Source: Paractinoplanes tereljensis (GTDB lineage Bacteria > Actinomycetota > Actinomycetes > Mycobacteriales > Micromonosporaceae). From it: a stretch of 64,000 nucleotides of DNA. The first letter of the stretch is position 1. Each line of letters begins with the position of its first letter. The notes beneath the pieces were generated by a model that had not been told where the DNA came from, searched no databases, and saw only the letters and a list, made by a program, of their open reading frames with translations. The translations under genes were made by a program, and so were the position numbers. The stretch covers positions 62,001 to 126,000 of the forward strand of contig NZ_BOMY01000055.1 in NCBI RefSeq assembly GCF_016862435.1. Direction: 5' to 3'. This document shows positions 42,440 through 51,101 of this stretch, piece after piece.

Positions 42440-42590
42440 CGCCTCACCTCCACGGTCTCCGCCGAAGAGAGCGTCTCTCGCGTCTGCCCGCGGGCATAAG
42501 GTGCGGCGGTGCAGCCATTGGTGCACCGATGCTTCCGGGGACTTGCCCGCCACGACGACGGCATTCGATGCTGGGGGCCGGAGGTGGCCG
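42440..42590. promoter_or_regulatory. divergent promoter region of eCIS operon and effector gene
   Basis: This 151-base gap separates the structural operon (leftward) and the deaminase gene (rightward). It contains three GGTGC units (42500-42504, 42508-42512, 42520-42524), the last part of the palindrome GGTGCACC. No certain -10/-35 pair can be named. Shared control of particle and payload is likely from the layout. Confidence 0.45.
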
Positions 42591-45500
42591 GTGAAACTGT
42601 CCGCACGGCAGGAGCCGACCGTCGACGAGCACCAGTCGCGCTCGTCTCCTGCGGTTGTGGAGCACGTTGCCCGTACGGTCAATGAACGAGCAACCACGAC
42701 GGAGCCGGCGGCCGCCGGCGGCAATGCGGCCCTGCAGCGTCTGGCGTCGGGCCGCGCGAAGCATCCGGTTGCGCTCAAAGCGCTGGCCGGCGGGGGTAAC
42801 GGCGCGTTGTCGCGCCTGGCGCAACCCAAACTCTCCGTGAGCAAACCCGGTGACCCGTACGAACGTCAGGCCGACGCGGTGTCCGAGGCGATCGCCGAGG
42901 GTGGCGGTCCGATGCCGACGATCTCCCGGCTGGTCACCCCGGCCGCGGCCGCGGGCGAGCCGCCGGAAGGCCCGAACACCCCGCCCGGCCTGGAGCAGAT
43001 GATCGCCTCCCCCGGTGGCGGCCGGCCGATCCCGCCCGACGTCCGCGCCAAGATCGAGGAGCACCTCGGCTTCCCGCTCGGCGGGGTGCTGGTGCACGAC
43101 GACGCGAAAGCGCAGGCCGCGGCGGCGCAGCTGGGTGCGCGGGCGTTCACCACCGGGCAGCACATCTTCCTCGGCGCGGGCGAGTCGGCCGGCGATCTGG
43201 CGCTGATGGCGCACGAGGCCACCCACGTCGTGCAGCAGACCTCGGTGGGCATCTATCGCACGCCGGTGCAGCGCGACGCCTCCGACTACCTGATGGGGCC
43301 GATCGTCGGGCTGGTCAAGAGCGTGCCGGGCTACGACATGCTGACCGTGGTCGCCGGGTACGACCCGATCGCCAACCGTAATGTCGACCGCAGCCCGGAG
43401 AATCTGACCCGGGGCGTGCTGGGCCTGGTGCCGTTCGGCAACGTCGTGGCCGGCAAGTTGATCGAGCTGGGCGTGGTGCAGGGCGCCTACAAGATGCTCG
43501 ACGACGGGCTCAAGTCGCACAACCTGACGCTCGGCCGCATCCAGGGTGAGATCGATCAGGCCTGGAAGGAGATCGACCTCACCGACCCGGATGGCGCGCT
43601 GGTCATCGTCCGCCGGCACGTGAGCGGGCTGTACGCCGACGCGCTCGGGTTCGTGAAGGGCATCTATGACGCGATCGTCCAGCTCGTCCGGGACGCCGCG
43701 GTCGGGCTCGCGGAGAAATACCTGGTCGGCACGCCGACCTGGGACCTCGCCAAGAAGGTGCTGCACCAGGACCCGCTGCGGGGCACCCCGGTCGCGGCCA
43801 CCACGGTCGAGATCCTGGAAGACTTCCTCAAGCTGATCGGCAAGCAGGACGCGCTCGCCCAGATGAAGGAGCGCGGCACCCTCCAGAAGACCGCCGACTG
43901 GCTGGACGGCCGGATCGCGCAGTTCCTCGGCATCCTCGGCGAGTTGAGCGCGCTGTTCAAGGCCGGTTGGGAGGCGATCCAGCCGGAGAACATCGCGAAC
44001 CTCGGCGACAACCTGTCCAAGCTGGCCGATCAGGCCAAGGGGCTGATCACCAAGATCGGCGCGTTCGCCAAGGACGTGCTGACCGAGGTCGTCAAAATCA
44101 TCAAGGACGCGCTGCTGGAGTGGCTGAGCACCGAGGCCACCAAGATGCGCGGGTTCCGGCTGATGACGGTCATCCTCGGGCAGGACCCGTTCACCGGAAA
44201 GGCGGTCCCCCGGTCGGCGGAAAACCTGATCGGCGGGTTCGTCGCGCTGCTGCCGGGCGGCGAGGCGACGTACAAGAAACTCGCCGAGGCCGGCGTGATC
44301 GCCGAGGCCGGGGCACAGATCGAGGGCGCCATGGCGCGCCTCGGCATCTCCACCGAGATGATCGTCGGGACGTTCAAGGGCATCTGGGACGCGTTGACCC
44401 TGGAAGACCTGGTCAACCCGATCGGCGCGTTCATGAAGATCCTGGAGAAGTTCGGCGAGCCGCTGGGCCGGATCGTCGAGTTCGCCGGCGAGGTTCTCAA
44501 GGTCGTCATCACCCTGATCCTGAAGCTGATGAACTTCCCGCCCGGCATCCTGGACAGCATCATCTCCAACGCGATGGCCGCGATCGAGGACATCAAGCGC
44601 GACCCGGTCGCCTTCCTGATGAACATGCTGGAGGCCCTCAAGCAGGGCTTCCTCGGCTTCATCGACAAGGCCGTCGGTTACCTGCTGAACGGGCTGGCCG
44701 ACTGGCTGTTCCGCGGGCTCGGCGCGATCGGCATCCAGAAGCCGAAGGACCTGTCGTTCGGCTCGATCCTCACCATGGTGCTGCAGGTCCTCGACATCAC
44801 CACCGAGAAGCTGTGGAAGAAGCTGGGCGACCACATCGGCGCGGAGACCGTCGACAAGCTGCGCAAGGGCCTGGCGATGGCCGAGGGCGCCTACGACTTC
44901 ATCAAGGACGTCGAGGAGGGCGGCGTCGCGGCGATCTGGAAACACATCGAGAGCCAGCTCGGCAACCTGTGGGACACGCTGCTCGGCATGGTCAAGGACT
45001 GGATCGTCGGCGAGATCGTCTCCAAGGCCACCACCAAGCTGCTGTCCATGCTCGACCCGACCGGCATCATGGCCGTGGTCAACAGCGGCATCGCGTTCTT
45101 CAAGGCCGTCCAGTCGGTGATCGAGTACGTCCGCGAGATCCTGATGATCGTCAACGACTACGTGACCACGCTGGCCGCGGTGGCCGCCGGCAACGTGTCG
45201 GCCGGTGCCCAGAAGGTGGAAAAGGGCCTGGCCGCGGCGGTGCCGGTGGCGATCGGCTTCCTGGCCAACCAGGTGGGTCTCGGCAACGTGCCGGAAGAGC
45301 TGGTCAAGCTGATCGGCGAGCTGCGGGTGCTCGTCGACAAGGCCATCGACTGGCTGCTGGCCAAGGCGGTGGCGCTGGGCAAGTCGGCGCTGAACGCGCT
45401 CGGCCTGGGCGGCAAGGGCGAGCCCGGCGACGAGGGTGACGACGGGGACACCGAGGAGAGCATCGCGGTCAAGGAGGAGGCGGCGAAGCTGCTCGTCGCC

Positions 45501-46262
45501 AAGCACGACCAGGTCAAGAACATCGACGAGCTGAAGACGGCGGGCGCCGAGATCCTCGCCAACCTGACCCCCAAGGGCCTGAAGACCCTGGAGATCGTCC
45601 AGGAGGGCGGACCGGGCAAATACAAGATGTACGTGTCGGCCAGCGCCCGGCGCAACGCCGCCGACATCGTCGACCCGCAGGCGGCCGAGTCCAATGTCAC
45701 CCTGAACGCCAACGTGACCTTCGGCAGCGCGCCCGACCTGTCCCAGCACGACTTCCCGGACAACGAACGGCACGGCGCCAGCATGGCCCCCGAGCGGGTG
45801 CCGCTGGGCAAGGTGTGGAAGCCGGCCGGGAGCGACCCCAACACCGTGCACACGGCCACCTACAACAAGACGCACCGGGTGGCCGGCACCAACCACAGCC
45901 ACGCCGAGGCGAACTTCCGCAAGTGGGTGACCGAGCAGGAGATGGGCAAGGTCGTCACGATCGTCGCCACGCTCAGCGGCGACTGGTCGCCGTGCCGCCA
46001 GTGCGCCAACAGCCTCACCGAGATCGCCACCTACGTGCGCCAGCAGGCACCGCCGGGCGCCCAGATCAACCTGCGGTTCGACTACTCCGGCGTGGCCGCC
46101 GTCTTCCGGGACTGGAACGGCGACGACGGGGCGTGCCGCGCCGCCATCAACGGCTGGGACCAGGTCGTCGGGCTCGGCGGCACGAAGGCCGCGCCGCTGA
46201 CCATCACCCCGGTCGCGATGCCCAAGGTGATCCGGCGCAAGAAGCCGGCGCCGACCGGCTGA
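42591..46262 (+). CDS. eCIS-linked DUF4157 protein with C-terminal zinc deaminase domain (putative toxin payload)
   Basis: A 1223-residue protein from GTG 42591, with GGAGG six bases upstream. Residues 80-225 hold the eCIS-core DUF4157 domain: KPGDPYERQADAVSEAIAEG, GFPLGGVLVHDDAKAQA and the metallopeptidase-like MAHEATHVVQQTS (HEATH at 208-212). Residues 240-1000 are long helical, partly repeated (two VxRSxENL units near 248 and 522), with no signal peptide. The end has a deaminase signature: NHSHAEANF (His1104, Glu1106) and SPCRQC (Cys1135, Cys1138), the zinc ligands of cytidine/adenosine deaminase-fold toxins. By layout it is loaded in the particle and the last ~130 residues act on nucleic acid or nucleotides; the deaminase subfamily is not resolved. 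No immunity gene is obvious. Confidence 0.85.
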   Translation: MKLSARQEPTVDEHQSRSSPAVVEHVARTVNERATTTEPAAAGGNAALQRLASGRAKHPVALKALAGGGNGALSRLAQPKLSVSKPGDPYERQADAVSEAIAEGGGPMPTISRLVTPAAAAGEPPEGPNTPPGLEQMIASPGGGRPIPPDVRAKIEEHLGFPLGGVLVHDDAKAQAAAAQLGARAFTTGQHIFLGAGESAGDLALMAHEATHVVQQTSVGIYRTPVQRDASDYLMGPIVGLVKSVPGYDMLTVVAGYDPIANRNVDRSPENLTRGVLGLVPFGNVVAGKLIELGVVQGAYKMLDDGLKSHNLTLGRIQGEIDQAWKEIDLTDPDGALVIVRRHVSGLYADALGFVKGIYDAIVQLVRDAAVGLAEKYLVGTPTWDLAKKVLHQDPLRGTPVAATTVEILEDFLKLIGKQDALAQMKERGTLQKTADWLDGRIAQFLGILGELSALFKAGWEAIQPENIANLGDNLSKLADQAKGLITKIGAFAKDVLTEVVKIIKDALLEWLSTEATKMRGFRLMTVILGQDPFTGKAVPRSAENLIGGFVALLPGGEATYKKLAEAGVIAEAGAQIEGAMARLGISTEMIVGTFKGIWDALTLEDLVNPIGAFMKILEKFGEPLGRIVEFAGEVLKVVITLILKLMNFPPGILDSIISNAMAAIEDIKRDPVAFLMNMLEALKQGFLGFIDKAVGYLLNGLADWLFRGLGAIGIQKPKDLSFGSILTMVLQVLDITTEKLWKKLGDHIGAETVDKLRKGLAMAEGAYDFIKDVEEGGVAAIWKHIESQLGNLWDTLLGMVKDWIVGEIVSKATTKLLSMLDPTGIMAVVNSGIAFFKAVQSVIEYVREILMIVNDYVTTLAAVAAGNVSAGAQKVEKGLAAAVPVAIGFLANQVGLGNVPEELVKLIGELRVLVDKAIDWLLAKAVALGKSALNALGLGGKGEPGDEGDDGDTEESIAVKEEAAKLLVAKHDQVKNIDELKTAGAEILANLTPKGLKTLEIVQEGGPGKYKMYVSASARRNAADIVDPQAAESNVTLNANVTFGSAPDLSQHDFPDNERHGASMAPERVPLGKVWKPAGSDPNTVHTATYNKTHRVAGTNHSHAEANFRKWVTEQEMGKVVTIVATLSGDWSPCRQCANSLTEIATYVRQQAPPGAQINLRFDYSGVAAVFRDWNGDDGACRAAINGWDQVVGLGGTKAAPLTITPVAMPKVIRRKKPAPTG

Positions 46263-46838
46263 TCAGTTCCGCCCGGTCGCCCGCACGGTGATCGCCTCGG
46301 TCGGCGGGCCGGCGACGGCGCGCAGGGCCGCGTCGACGGTGACCGTGACGACCAGGTCGAGACCCGGTTTGAGCTGGCCGCCCAGGGCCGACCAGAAGTC
46401 CGAGTTCTCCGAGCCGTCGCCGCTGCGCAGCTTGAGCGTGGGCAGCGGCCGGATGGTGGCGAACGCGCCGCGCAGGTGCTCGGTGTCGATCACCGGGTGC
46501 AGCAGCAGCGCGGACAGCACGTCGCCGAGCAGCGAGTGCTCGTCGCGGACCTCGCTGGTCCAGGCGGTCACCAGGTAGCGGCAGTCGACCCGGGGCAGCG
46601 GGTCACGGCGGTAGCGGCGGCCGTCCGGTTCCTCGACGATCACCTCGCCGTAGTCACGTTCGGCCAGGTTGGGGCGCACGTCCCAGAGGTAGAGGTCGAC
46701 GGTGGGCCGGGACGACAGGGCCGCCGACCACTCGCCGTCCGGCGCGTCGAACGCCACGTCGACGTCGCGGGCCGGCAGCGGCACCACCTCGCGCAGGAAC
46801 GCCTCCAGCGTCTCATCCAGCAGGTGCAGCATGGGCAT
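46263..46838 (-). CDS. eCIS DUF4255 protein (tail terminator-like)
   Basis: A 191-residue protein of the DUF4255 family (Pvc16/Afp16-like N-terminal part), thought to end tube or sheath growth. Landmarks: HLLDETLEAFLREVVPLPAR, VDLYLWDVRPNLAERD, VDCRYLVTAWTSEVRDEHSL and LLGDVLSALLLHPVI. The start ATG overlaps the ATPase end by 26 bases; a second ATG two codons on is possible. Its stop abuts the deaminase gene's stop, the two being convergent. It shares a transcript with the ATPase. Confidence 0.9.
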   Translation of the reverse strand: MPMLHLLDETLEAFLREVVPLPARDVDVAFDAPDGEWSAALSSRPTVDLYLWDVRPNLAERDYGEVIVEEPDGRRYRRDPLPRVDCRYLVTAWTSEVRDEHSLLGDVLSALLLHPVIDTEHLRGAFATIRPLPTLKLRSGDGSENSDFWSALGGQLKPGLDLVVTVTVDAALRAVAGPPTEAITVRATGRN

Positions 46839-48735
46839 CCCTATTGACTAGGTCGAAGTAGCGGTCGAACTCCGTCTCGGTGCGCAGCCGGCCCATCTTC
46901 TGGAACTCGCGCTTCACCGACAGGATGGCGTGCCGCATGGTGATCGGGCTGTCCTCGGCCGCGGCCAGGAACGCGGCGCCGAGCGCGGCGTTGCTGATCA
47001 CACCACCGGTGATCTTGAATTGGCGGGCCAGGAAGTCGAGATCGAGATCGGACATCGGCGCGGTCGTCGGGAACACCCGGGACCAGATCTGCCGCCGTTC
47101 CGGCTCCTCGGGCGGGACGAAGTCGATCGCCACCGAGATGCGGCGCAGGAACGCCGGGTCGATGTTGCGCTGCAGGTTGGTGGCGAGCACGACCATGCCG
47201 TCGTACGTCTCCAGGCGCTGCAGGAGGTAGGCGACCTCGATGTTGGCGTACCGGTCGTGGGCGTCGCTGACCTCGGACCGCTTGCCGAACAGCGCGTCCG
47301 CCTCGTCGAAGAACAGCACCAGGTCGCCGGCCGCGGCGGCGCCGAAGATCCGTTCCAGGTTCTTCTCGGTCTCGCCGATGTACTTGCTGACCACCGACGA
47401 GAGGTCCACCTTGTACAGGTCGAGGCCAAGCTCGCCCGCCACCACCTCGGCGGCGAGGGTCTTGCCGGTGCCGGACGGCCCGGCGAACAACGCCACCACC
47501 CCGGTCGACGGTGCCGGGCTGAACTGCCAGCGCCCGTAGACGGTGTCCCGGCCGCGGTGCCGCTGCGAGAGTTCGCGCAGCTGGGCGGCCTCCTCCGGGG
47601 GGAGAATCAGGTCGTCCCAGGCACGCCGGGGACGAATGCGGACGGCGACGCCGTCGAGGTGGCCACCGGCCAGCCGGCGGACCGCCGGCGCGACCTGCCC
47701 GCCGTCGGCCGACGCGGCGGCGGCGACCAGGCGCAGCTGCTCACGACTGAGCCGGTACGCCGGGTCGGGCGCCCGCCCGAGCAGCTGCTGCCAGTCCCCG
47801 TCGTCGGCCATGCCGTCGTGCACGTGCACCTCGCGCCAGGGCAGTCCGGGAATTGCCTCCAGGGGCTGCTCCCCGGCCGAGGAGAGGGCCCAGCTCAGGT
47901 GGGCGGCGCGCTCGACCGCGTCGCGCCCGGCGGCGGGCAGCGGCTCGCCCAGTTCGAGCACCACGGTGAGACCACCGATGGTCGCCTCGCGCACCACCGC
48001 CTGCCATCCGGCATCAGTGGTGGGCGGGTCGGTGACCAGCAGCCCGCCGTCGCCGACCGCCCGCAGCCGGCTCTCCCGGTCGCCACCGTGCACAAGCACC
48101 AACCCACTGCGGCCGGCCGTCGAACCGGGCCGGACCGCGGCCCCGGCGGGCAGCCCCCGGTCGGGGGTGTCGTCGCCGGTCAGGTGCCAGATCAGCCGGG
48201 CGGCCGGCTCGGCCACCAGCGACGCCCACGGCCCGTCGCCGGTCAGCCGGGCCAGGGCGGTGCGGACCAGGCCACCGCCGGGCGACAGCACCGTGGCGGC
48301 CGGATGGTCCTCCTCGTGGAAGATCCGCTCGATCGTGGCCAGGGTGAGCCGGGGCAGCTGGACCGAGTCCTGGATGTACGCGACCAGGCGCTGCCGGGCC
48401 GGCGAGATCTCCACCGCCACCACCAGCGCGAGCACCTCGGCCTCGGCCGGGGTGAGACCGATCGCGGTGATCAGGTCACCGAGCACGCCCGCGCCGGGGT
48501 TCTCGGCCAGCGCCGCGCGCGCCGCGACGACCGGGGCGGCCGCCCCGGCCCGGACGGCCGCCACCCGCTCCGGCCCGGGTCCGTTGAGACCGGGCAGCGT
48601 CGCGAGCAGGCGGTCGACCTCCTCGTCCGCGACGTACAGGCCGGCGAAGTCGCGCGGCGGGCGGCCCTCACCCAGGCGGCAGATCAGGGCCTCGCGCTGC
48701 AGCAGCGCGTCGGCCAGAGTGATCCAGTCTTCCAC
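46813..48735 (-). CDS. eCIS AAA+ ATPase (Afp15/Pvc15-like)
   Basis: A 640-residue cytoplasmic protein. Residues 1-380 are a helical, poorly conserved region with Gly/Ala/Arg bias. The AAA+ module (380-620) has Walker A GPSGTGKT at about 419-426, Walker B LVLFFDEADALFGKR at about 470, sensor VLATNLQRNIDPAFLRR and an arginine finger-type Arg in this last segment. This ATPase is a core eCIS gene, needed for assembly or for loading effectors in PVC-type systems. Its first ATG lies four bases after the LuxR-type gene stop. Confidence 0.93.
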   Translation of the reverse strand: MEDWITLADALLQREALICRLGEGRPPRDFAGLYVADEEVDRLLATLPGLNGPGPERVAAVRAGAAAPVVAARAALAENPGAGVLGDLITAIGLTPAEAEVLALVVAVEISPARQRLVAYIQDSVQLPRLTLATIERIFHEEDHPAATVLSPGGGLVRTALARLTGDGPWASLVAEPAARLIWHLTGDDTPDRGLPAGAAVRPGSTAGRSGLVLVHGGDRESRLRAVGDGGLLVTDPPTTDAGWQAVVREATIGGLTVVLELGEPLPAAGRDAVERAAHLSWALSSAGEQPLEAIPGLPWREVHVHDGMADDGDWQQLLGRAPDPAYRLSREQLRLVAAAASADGGQVAPAVRRLAGGHLDGVAVRIRPRRAWDDLILPPEEAAQLRELSQRHRGRDTVYGRWQFSPAPSTGVVALFAGPSGTGKTLAAEVVAGELGLDLYKVDLSSVVSKYIGETEKNLERIFGAAAAGDLVLFFDEADALFGKRSEVSDAHDRYANIEVAYLLQRLETYDGMVVLATNLQRNIDPAFLRRISVAIDFVPPEEPERRQIWSRVFPTTAPMSDLDLDFLARQFKITGGVISNAALGAAFLAAAEDSPITMRHAILSVKREFQKMGRLRTETEFDRYFDLVNRDAHAAPAG

Positions 48736-48739
48736 CGGC

Positions 48740-49360
48740 TCAGATCACGCCCTCCCGGGTGGCCACCGCGACGGCCTGGGCCCGGGTGCGGCAGTTGAGC
48801 TTGGTCAGCACGTCGTGCACCACGTTTTTCACGGTGCGCTCGGAGAAGCACAGGTCCTCGGCGATGCCGCGGGTGTCCATGCCGTCGGCGAGCAGCCGCA
48901 GCACCGACCGCTCGCGGGTGTTGAGCCCGCCCGGGCCGAGGTGCGAGGTCTGGGTGACGTGCAACAGCAGCCGGGCAAGCATGTCGCCGGGCAGCGCCAC
49001 GTTGCCGGCCACCACCGACCGCAGGCTGGTGATCAGGTTGTCGGCGGTCAGCGTGTGGTGCGGCAGGATCGCGGCGACGCCGGCGTCGACCATCTCGCGG
49101 ACACTCTGTTCGGTGGCGTCGCGGACGGTGGCGACCAGGCGGGTGCCGCGGCCCTCGGCCAGCCGGACCGCCCGGCGCAGCGTGGTGGCGCCGTATTCGA
49201 AGACCAGCACGTCAAGATCGGCAAGGACCGGTTCGGGGGAAAGGACCGAGCTCTCGCCGCGCACGACGAAGTCGGCCTGCTGCAGGCAGGCCGCCATCCC
49301 GCGGCGCACGATGGCATGACTGTCATCGATCCAGACAGTCGGCGGCCGATTAGAGATCAT
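48740..49360 (-). CDS. LuxR-type regulator with degenerate receiver
   Basis: A 206-residue protein. The receiver outline is kept (PTVWIDDSHAIVRRGMAACL), but the strand that normally holds the phospho-acceptor reads VLVFEYGATT, with Glu55 where Asp is expected. The LuxR helix-turn-helix is normal: LNTRERSVLRLLADGMDTRG, then FSERTVKNVVHDVL. It is probably phosphorylation-independent. ATG 49360 has a GGGGGAA site. It lies upstream of, and co-directional with, the ATPase, and is divergent from the lysozyme-like gene, so it is a good candidate regulator of the locus. Confidence 0.88.
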   Translation of the reverse strand: MISNRPPTVWIDDSHAIVRRGMAACLQQADFVVRGESSVLSPEPVLADLDVLVFEYGATTLRRAVRLAEGRGTRLVATVRDATEQSVREMVDAGVAAILPHHTLTADNLITSLRSVVAGNVALPGDMLARLLLHVTQTSHLGPGGLNTRERSVLRLLADGMDTRGIAEDLCFSERTVKNVVHDVLTKLNCRTRAQAVAVATREGVI

Positions 49361-49510
49361 GCGTTCCCCCTGGTCAGCGCCCATTGTGCGGGCGACCGCC
49401 CAGTCATGATGGCCCGGCCAAGTCGATCAGAACAATAGCTCTTTCGGCTCTGTCGTTGATCCAACTCTCCTGCCCCTTTCGTTGCCCTTTCGTGCAAGAC
49501 ACCTGGCCCG

Positions 49511-49516
49511 TATACA
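49511..49516 (+). promoter_or_regulatory. possible -10 box of the lysozyme-like gene
   Basis: TATACA stands out in GC-rich DNA 30 bases before the ATG at 49547. An upstream -35 is not clear; TTTCGT lies at suitable spacing. The 186-base divergent region also repeats CTTTCG three times. Confidence 0.3.
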
Positions 49517-49546
49517 GAGTGGATTACGCTGTCTACCCTCGGGACC

Positions 49547-51082
49547 ATGCCGAGGTACTCCGCCGAACAGATCTACGGTTTCGCCCGACGGGCGGGCTTC
49601 TCGCCGGACGAGTCGGCCACGATGACCGCGGTCGCGCTGGCGGAGTCGGGCGGCAACAGCAAGGCCCACAACCCGCACGGCGAGGACAGCCGCGGCCTGT
49701 GGCAGATCAACGGGAAGGCCCACCCGAGCTTCCTGACGAAGTACAACCTGTACGACCCGGTCGACAACGCCAAGGCCGCCTTCGAGATCTCGCACTCGGG
49801 TAACGACGTTTCCCCCTGGACCACCACGCACGGCGGCCTCAGCTCGCGTTATGTGCGGTTCAAAGAGGACGCGCAGGCCGCCGCGATCGCCTACGGCGAC
49901 GGGCCCGGCCGCGGCATGTGGACCGGCACCCGCGGTTACGGCGACCACAAGGGCGCGTCGGCCGGCGACGACGACCCGGGCGCCGCGCTCCACGACGTCG
50001 CAGGCACCCCGGTGGCCCTCGCCGCGACCCAGCCCGCCGCGGCCGGCGCCGACAACGCCGCACTCGACACGTTTCTCAAGGTGGCCAAGGCGCAAATTGG
50101 TGATCGCTATGTGTTCGGTGCGGAAGTGAAGCTCTCCGATCCGAATCCGGCGGTTTTCGACTGTTCTGAATTCACCCAATGGGCGGCATTCCAGGCCGGC
50201 GCAAAGATCCCGGACGGCGCCACCGCGCAATATCTGCACTTCAAGGAAAAAGGGCAGCTGATCGACCCGGACAAGGCGAAGGACATCCCGGGCGCGCTGC
50301 TGTTCTCGTTCGACCGCGAGCCGCGGGCCGGCGACGGCCGCACCCCCGGCGCGCACGTCGCGATCAGCCTCGGCAACGGCAAGGTCGTCGAGGCCGCCAA
50401 CCCGCGGGTCGGGGTCCGCGAGTCCACCGCCGGCAACCGTTTCGAGTTCGCGGCGGTCATCCCGGGCATCTCCGACGGCAGCGCCACCCCGATCGCCAAC
50501 CCGGTGACCGACCCGCTGTCCACGCTGATGGCGCAGACCGCCGCCCCGGCGGTGCTGCCCGAACCGGAACCGGTCGCGCTGGGCGGCGCCGACACCGACC
50601 GCGACGGCCTGTCCGACCTGCTCGAACGGCGCTACGGCCTGGACCCGATGCGGGCCGACACCGACGGCGACAACCTGACCGACGCGCAGGAGATGGTCAC
50701 CTACGGCACCGACGGGCGGAAGGCGGACACCGACGGCGACGGGCTCAACGACGCGTTCGAGCTGGCCCAGGGCCTCGACCCGCGCTCGCCCGACTCGGAC
50801 GCCGACGGCCACATGGACGGCGCGCTCACCCCGCTCCAGCAGACCGACAGCGACCAGGACGGGCTGGACGACTCGCTGGAGAAGGTGCTCGGCTTCAACG
50901 CCCAGCTGGCCGACACCGACTCGGACGGTTTCAGCGACGCTCTCGAGTACCACTCGCATTCGAACCCGCTGGACGCGCACGACAACCCGCTGCTGCACGG
51001 CCAGCTGGCCGAGCAGGTAGGGACGAACGGGTCGACCCAGATACCGGGCGGTCAGCTTACCGACGCCACCGATCTTCCCTGA
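49547..51082 (+). CDS. lysozyme-like plus NlpC/CHAP-like protein with calcium-type DxDxDG repeats
   Basis: A 511-residue protein without signal peptide or TM. Residues 1-120 resemble a transglycosylase/lysozyme fold: FSPDESATMTAVALAESGGN (catalytic-type Glu in AESGG), NPHGEDSRGLWQIN and FEISHSGNDVSPW. Residues 170-315 resemble an NlpC/P60-like cysteine hydrolase: VFDCSEFTQWAAFQAG with Cys, and GAHVAISLGNGKVVEA with His. Residues 350-470 carry six DxDxDG(L/F)xD units of the thrombospondin type-3/calcium-binding sort. It could be a peptidoglycan-cutting eCIS accessory released on lysis or carried as cargo. It is divergent from the LuxR-type gene. Confidence 0.8.
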   Translation: MPRYSAEQIYGFARRAGFSPDESATMTAVALAESGGNSKAHNPHGEDSRGLWQINGKAHPSFLTKYNLYDPVDNAKAAFEISHSGNDVSPWTTTHGGLSSRYVRFKEDAQAAAIAYGDGPGRGMWTGTRGYGDHKGASAGDDDPGAALHDVAGTPVALAATQPAAAGADNAALDTFLKVAKAQIGDRYVFGAEVKLSDPNPAVFDCSEFTQWAAFQAGAKIPDGATAQYLHFKEKGQLIDPDKAKDIPGALLFSFDREPRAGDGRTPGAHVAISLGNGKVVEAANPRVGVRESTAGNRFEFAAVIPGISDGSATPIANPVTDPLSTLMAQTAAPAVLPEPEPVALGGADTDRDGLSDLLERRYGLDPMRADTDGDNLTDAQEMVTYGTDGRKADTDGDGLNDAFELAQGLDPRSPDSDADGHMDGALTPLQQTDSDQDGLDDSLEKVLGFNAQLADTDSDGFSDALEYHSHSNPLDAHDNPLLHGQLAEQVGTNGSTQIPGGQLTDATDLP

Positions 51083-51101
51083 CCAGGTTTCTGCGACCAT
51101 C

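Noticed and set aside
30346..49360. Reading the contractile cluster as a prophage or type VI secretion system
   Set aside because: There are no capsid, terminase, integrase or lysis genes, and no TssJLM membrane complex or ClpV; the AAA+ ATPase, DUF4255, DUF4157 and two tubes with one sheath fit eCIS.
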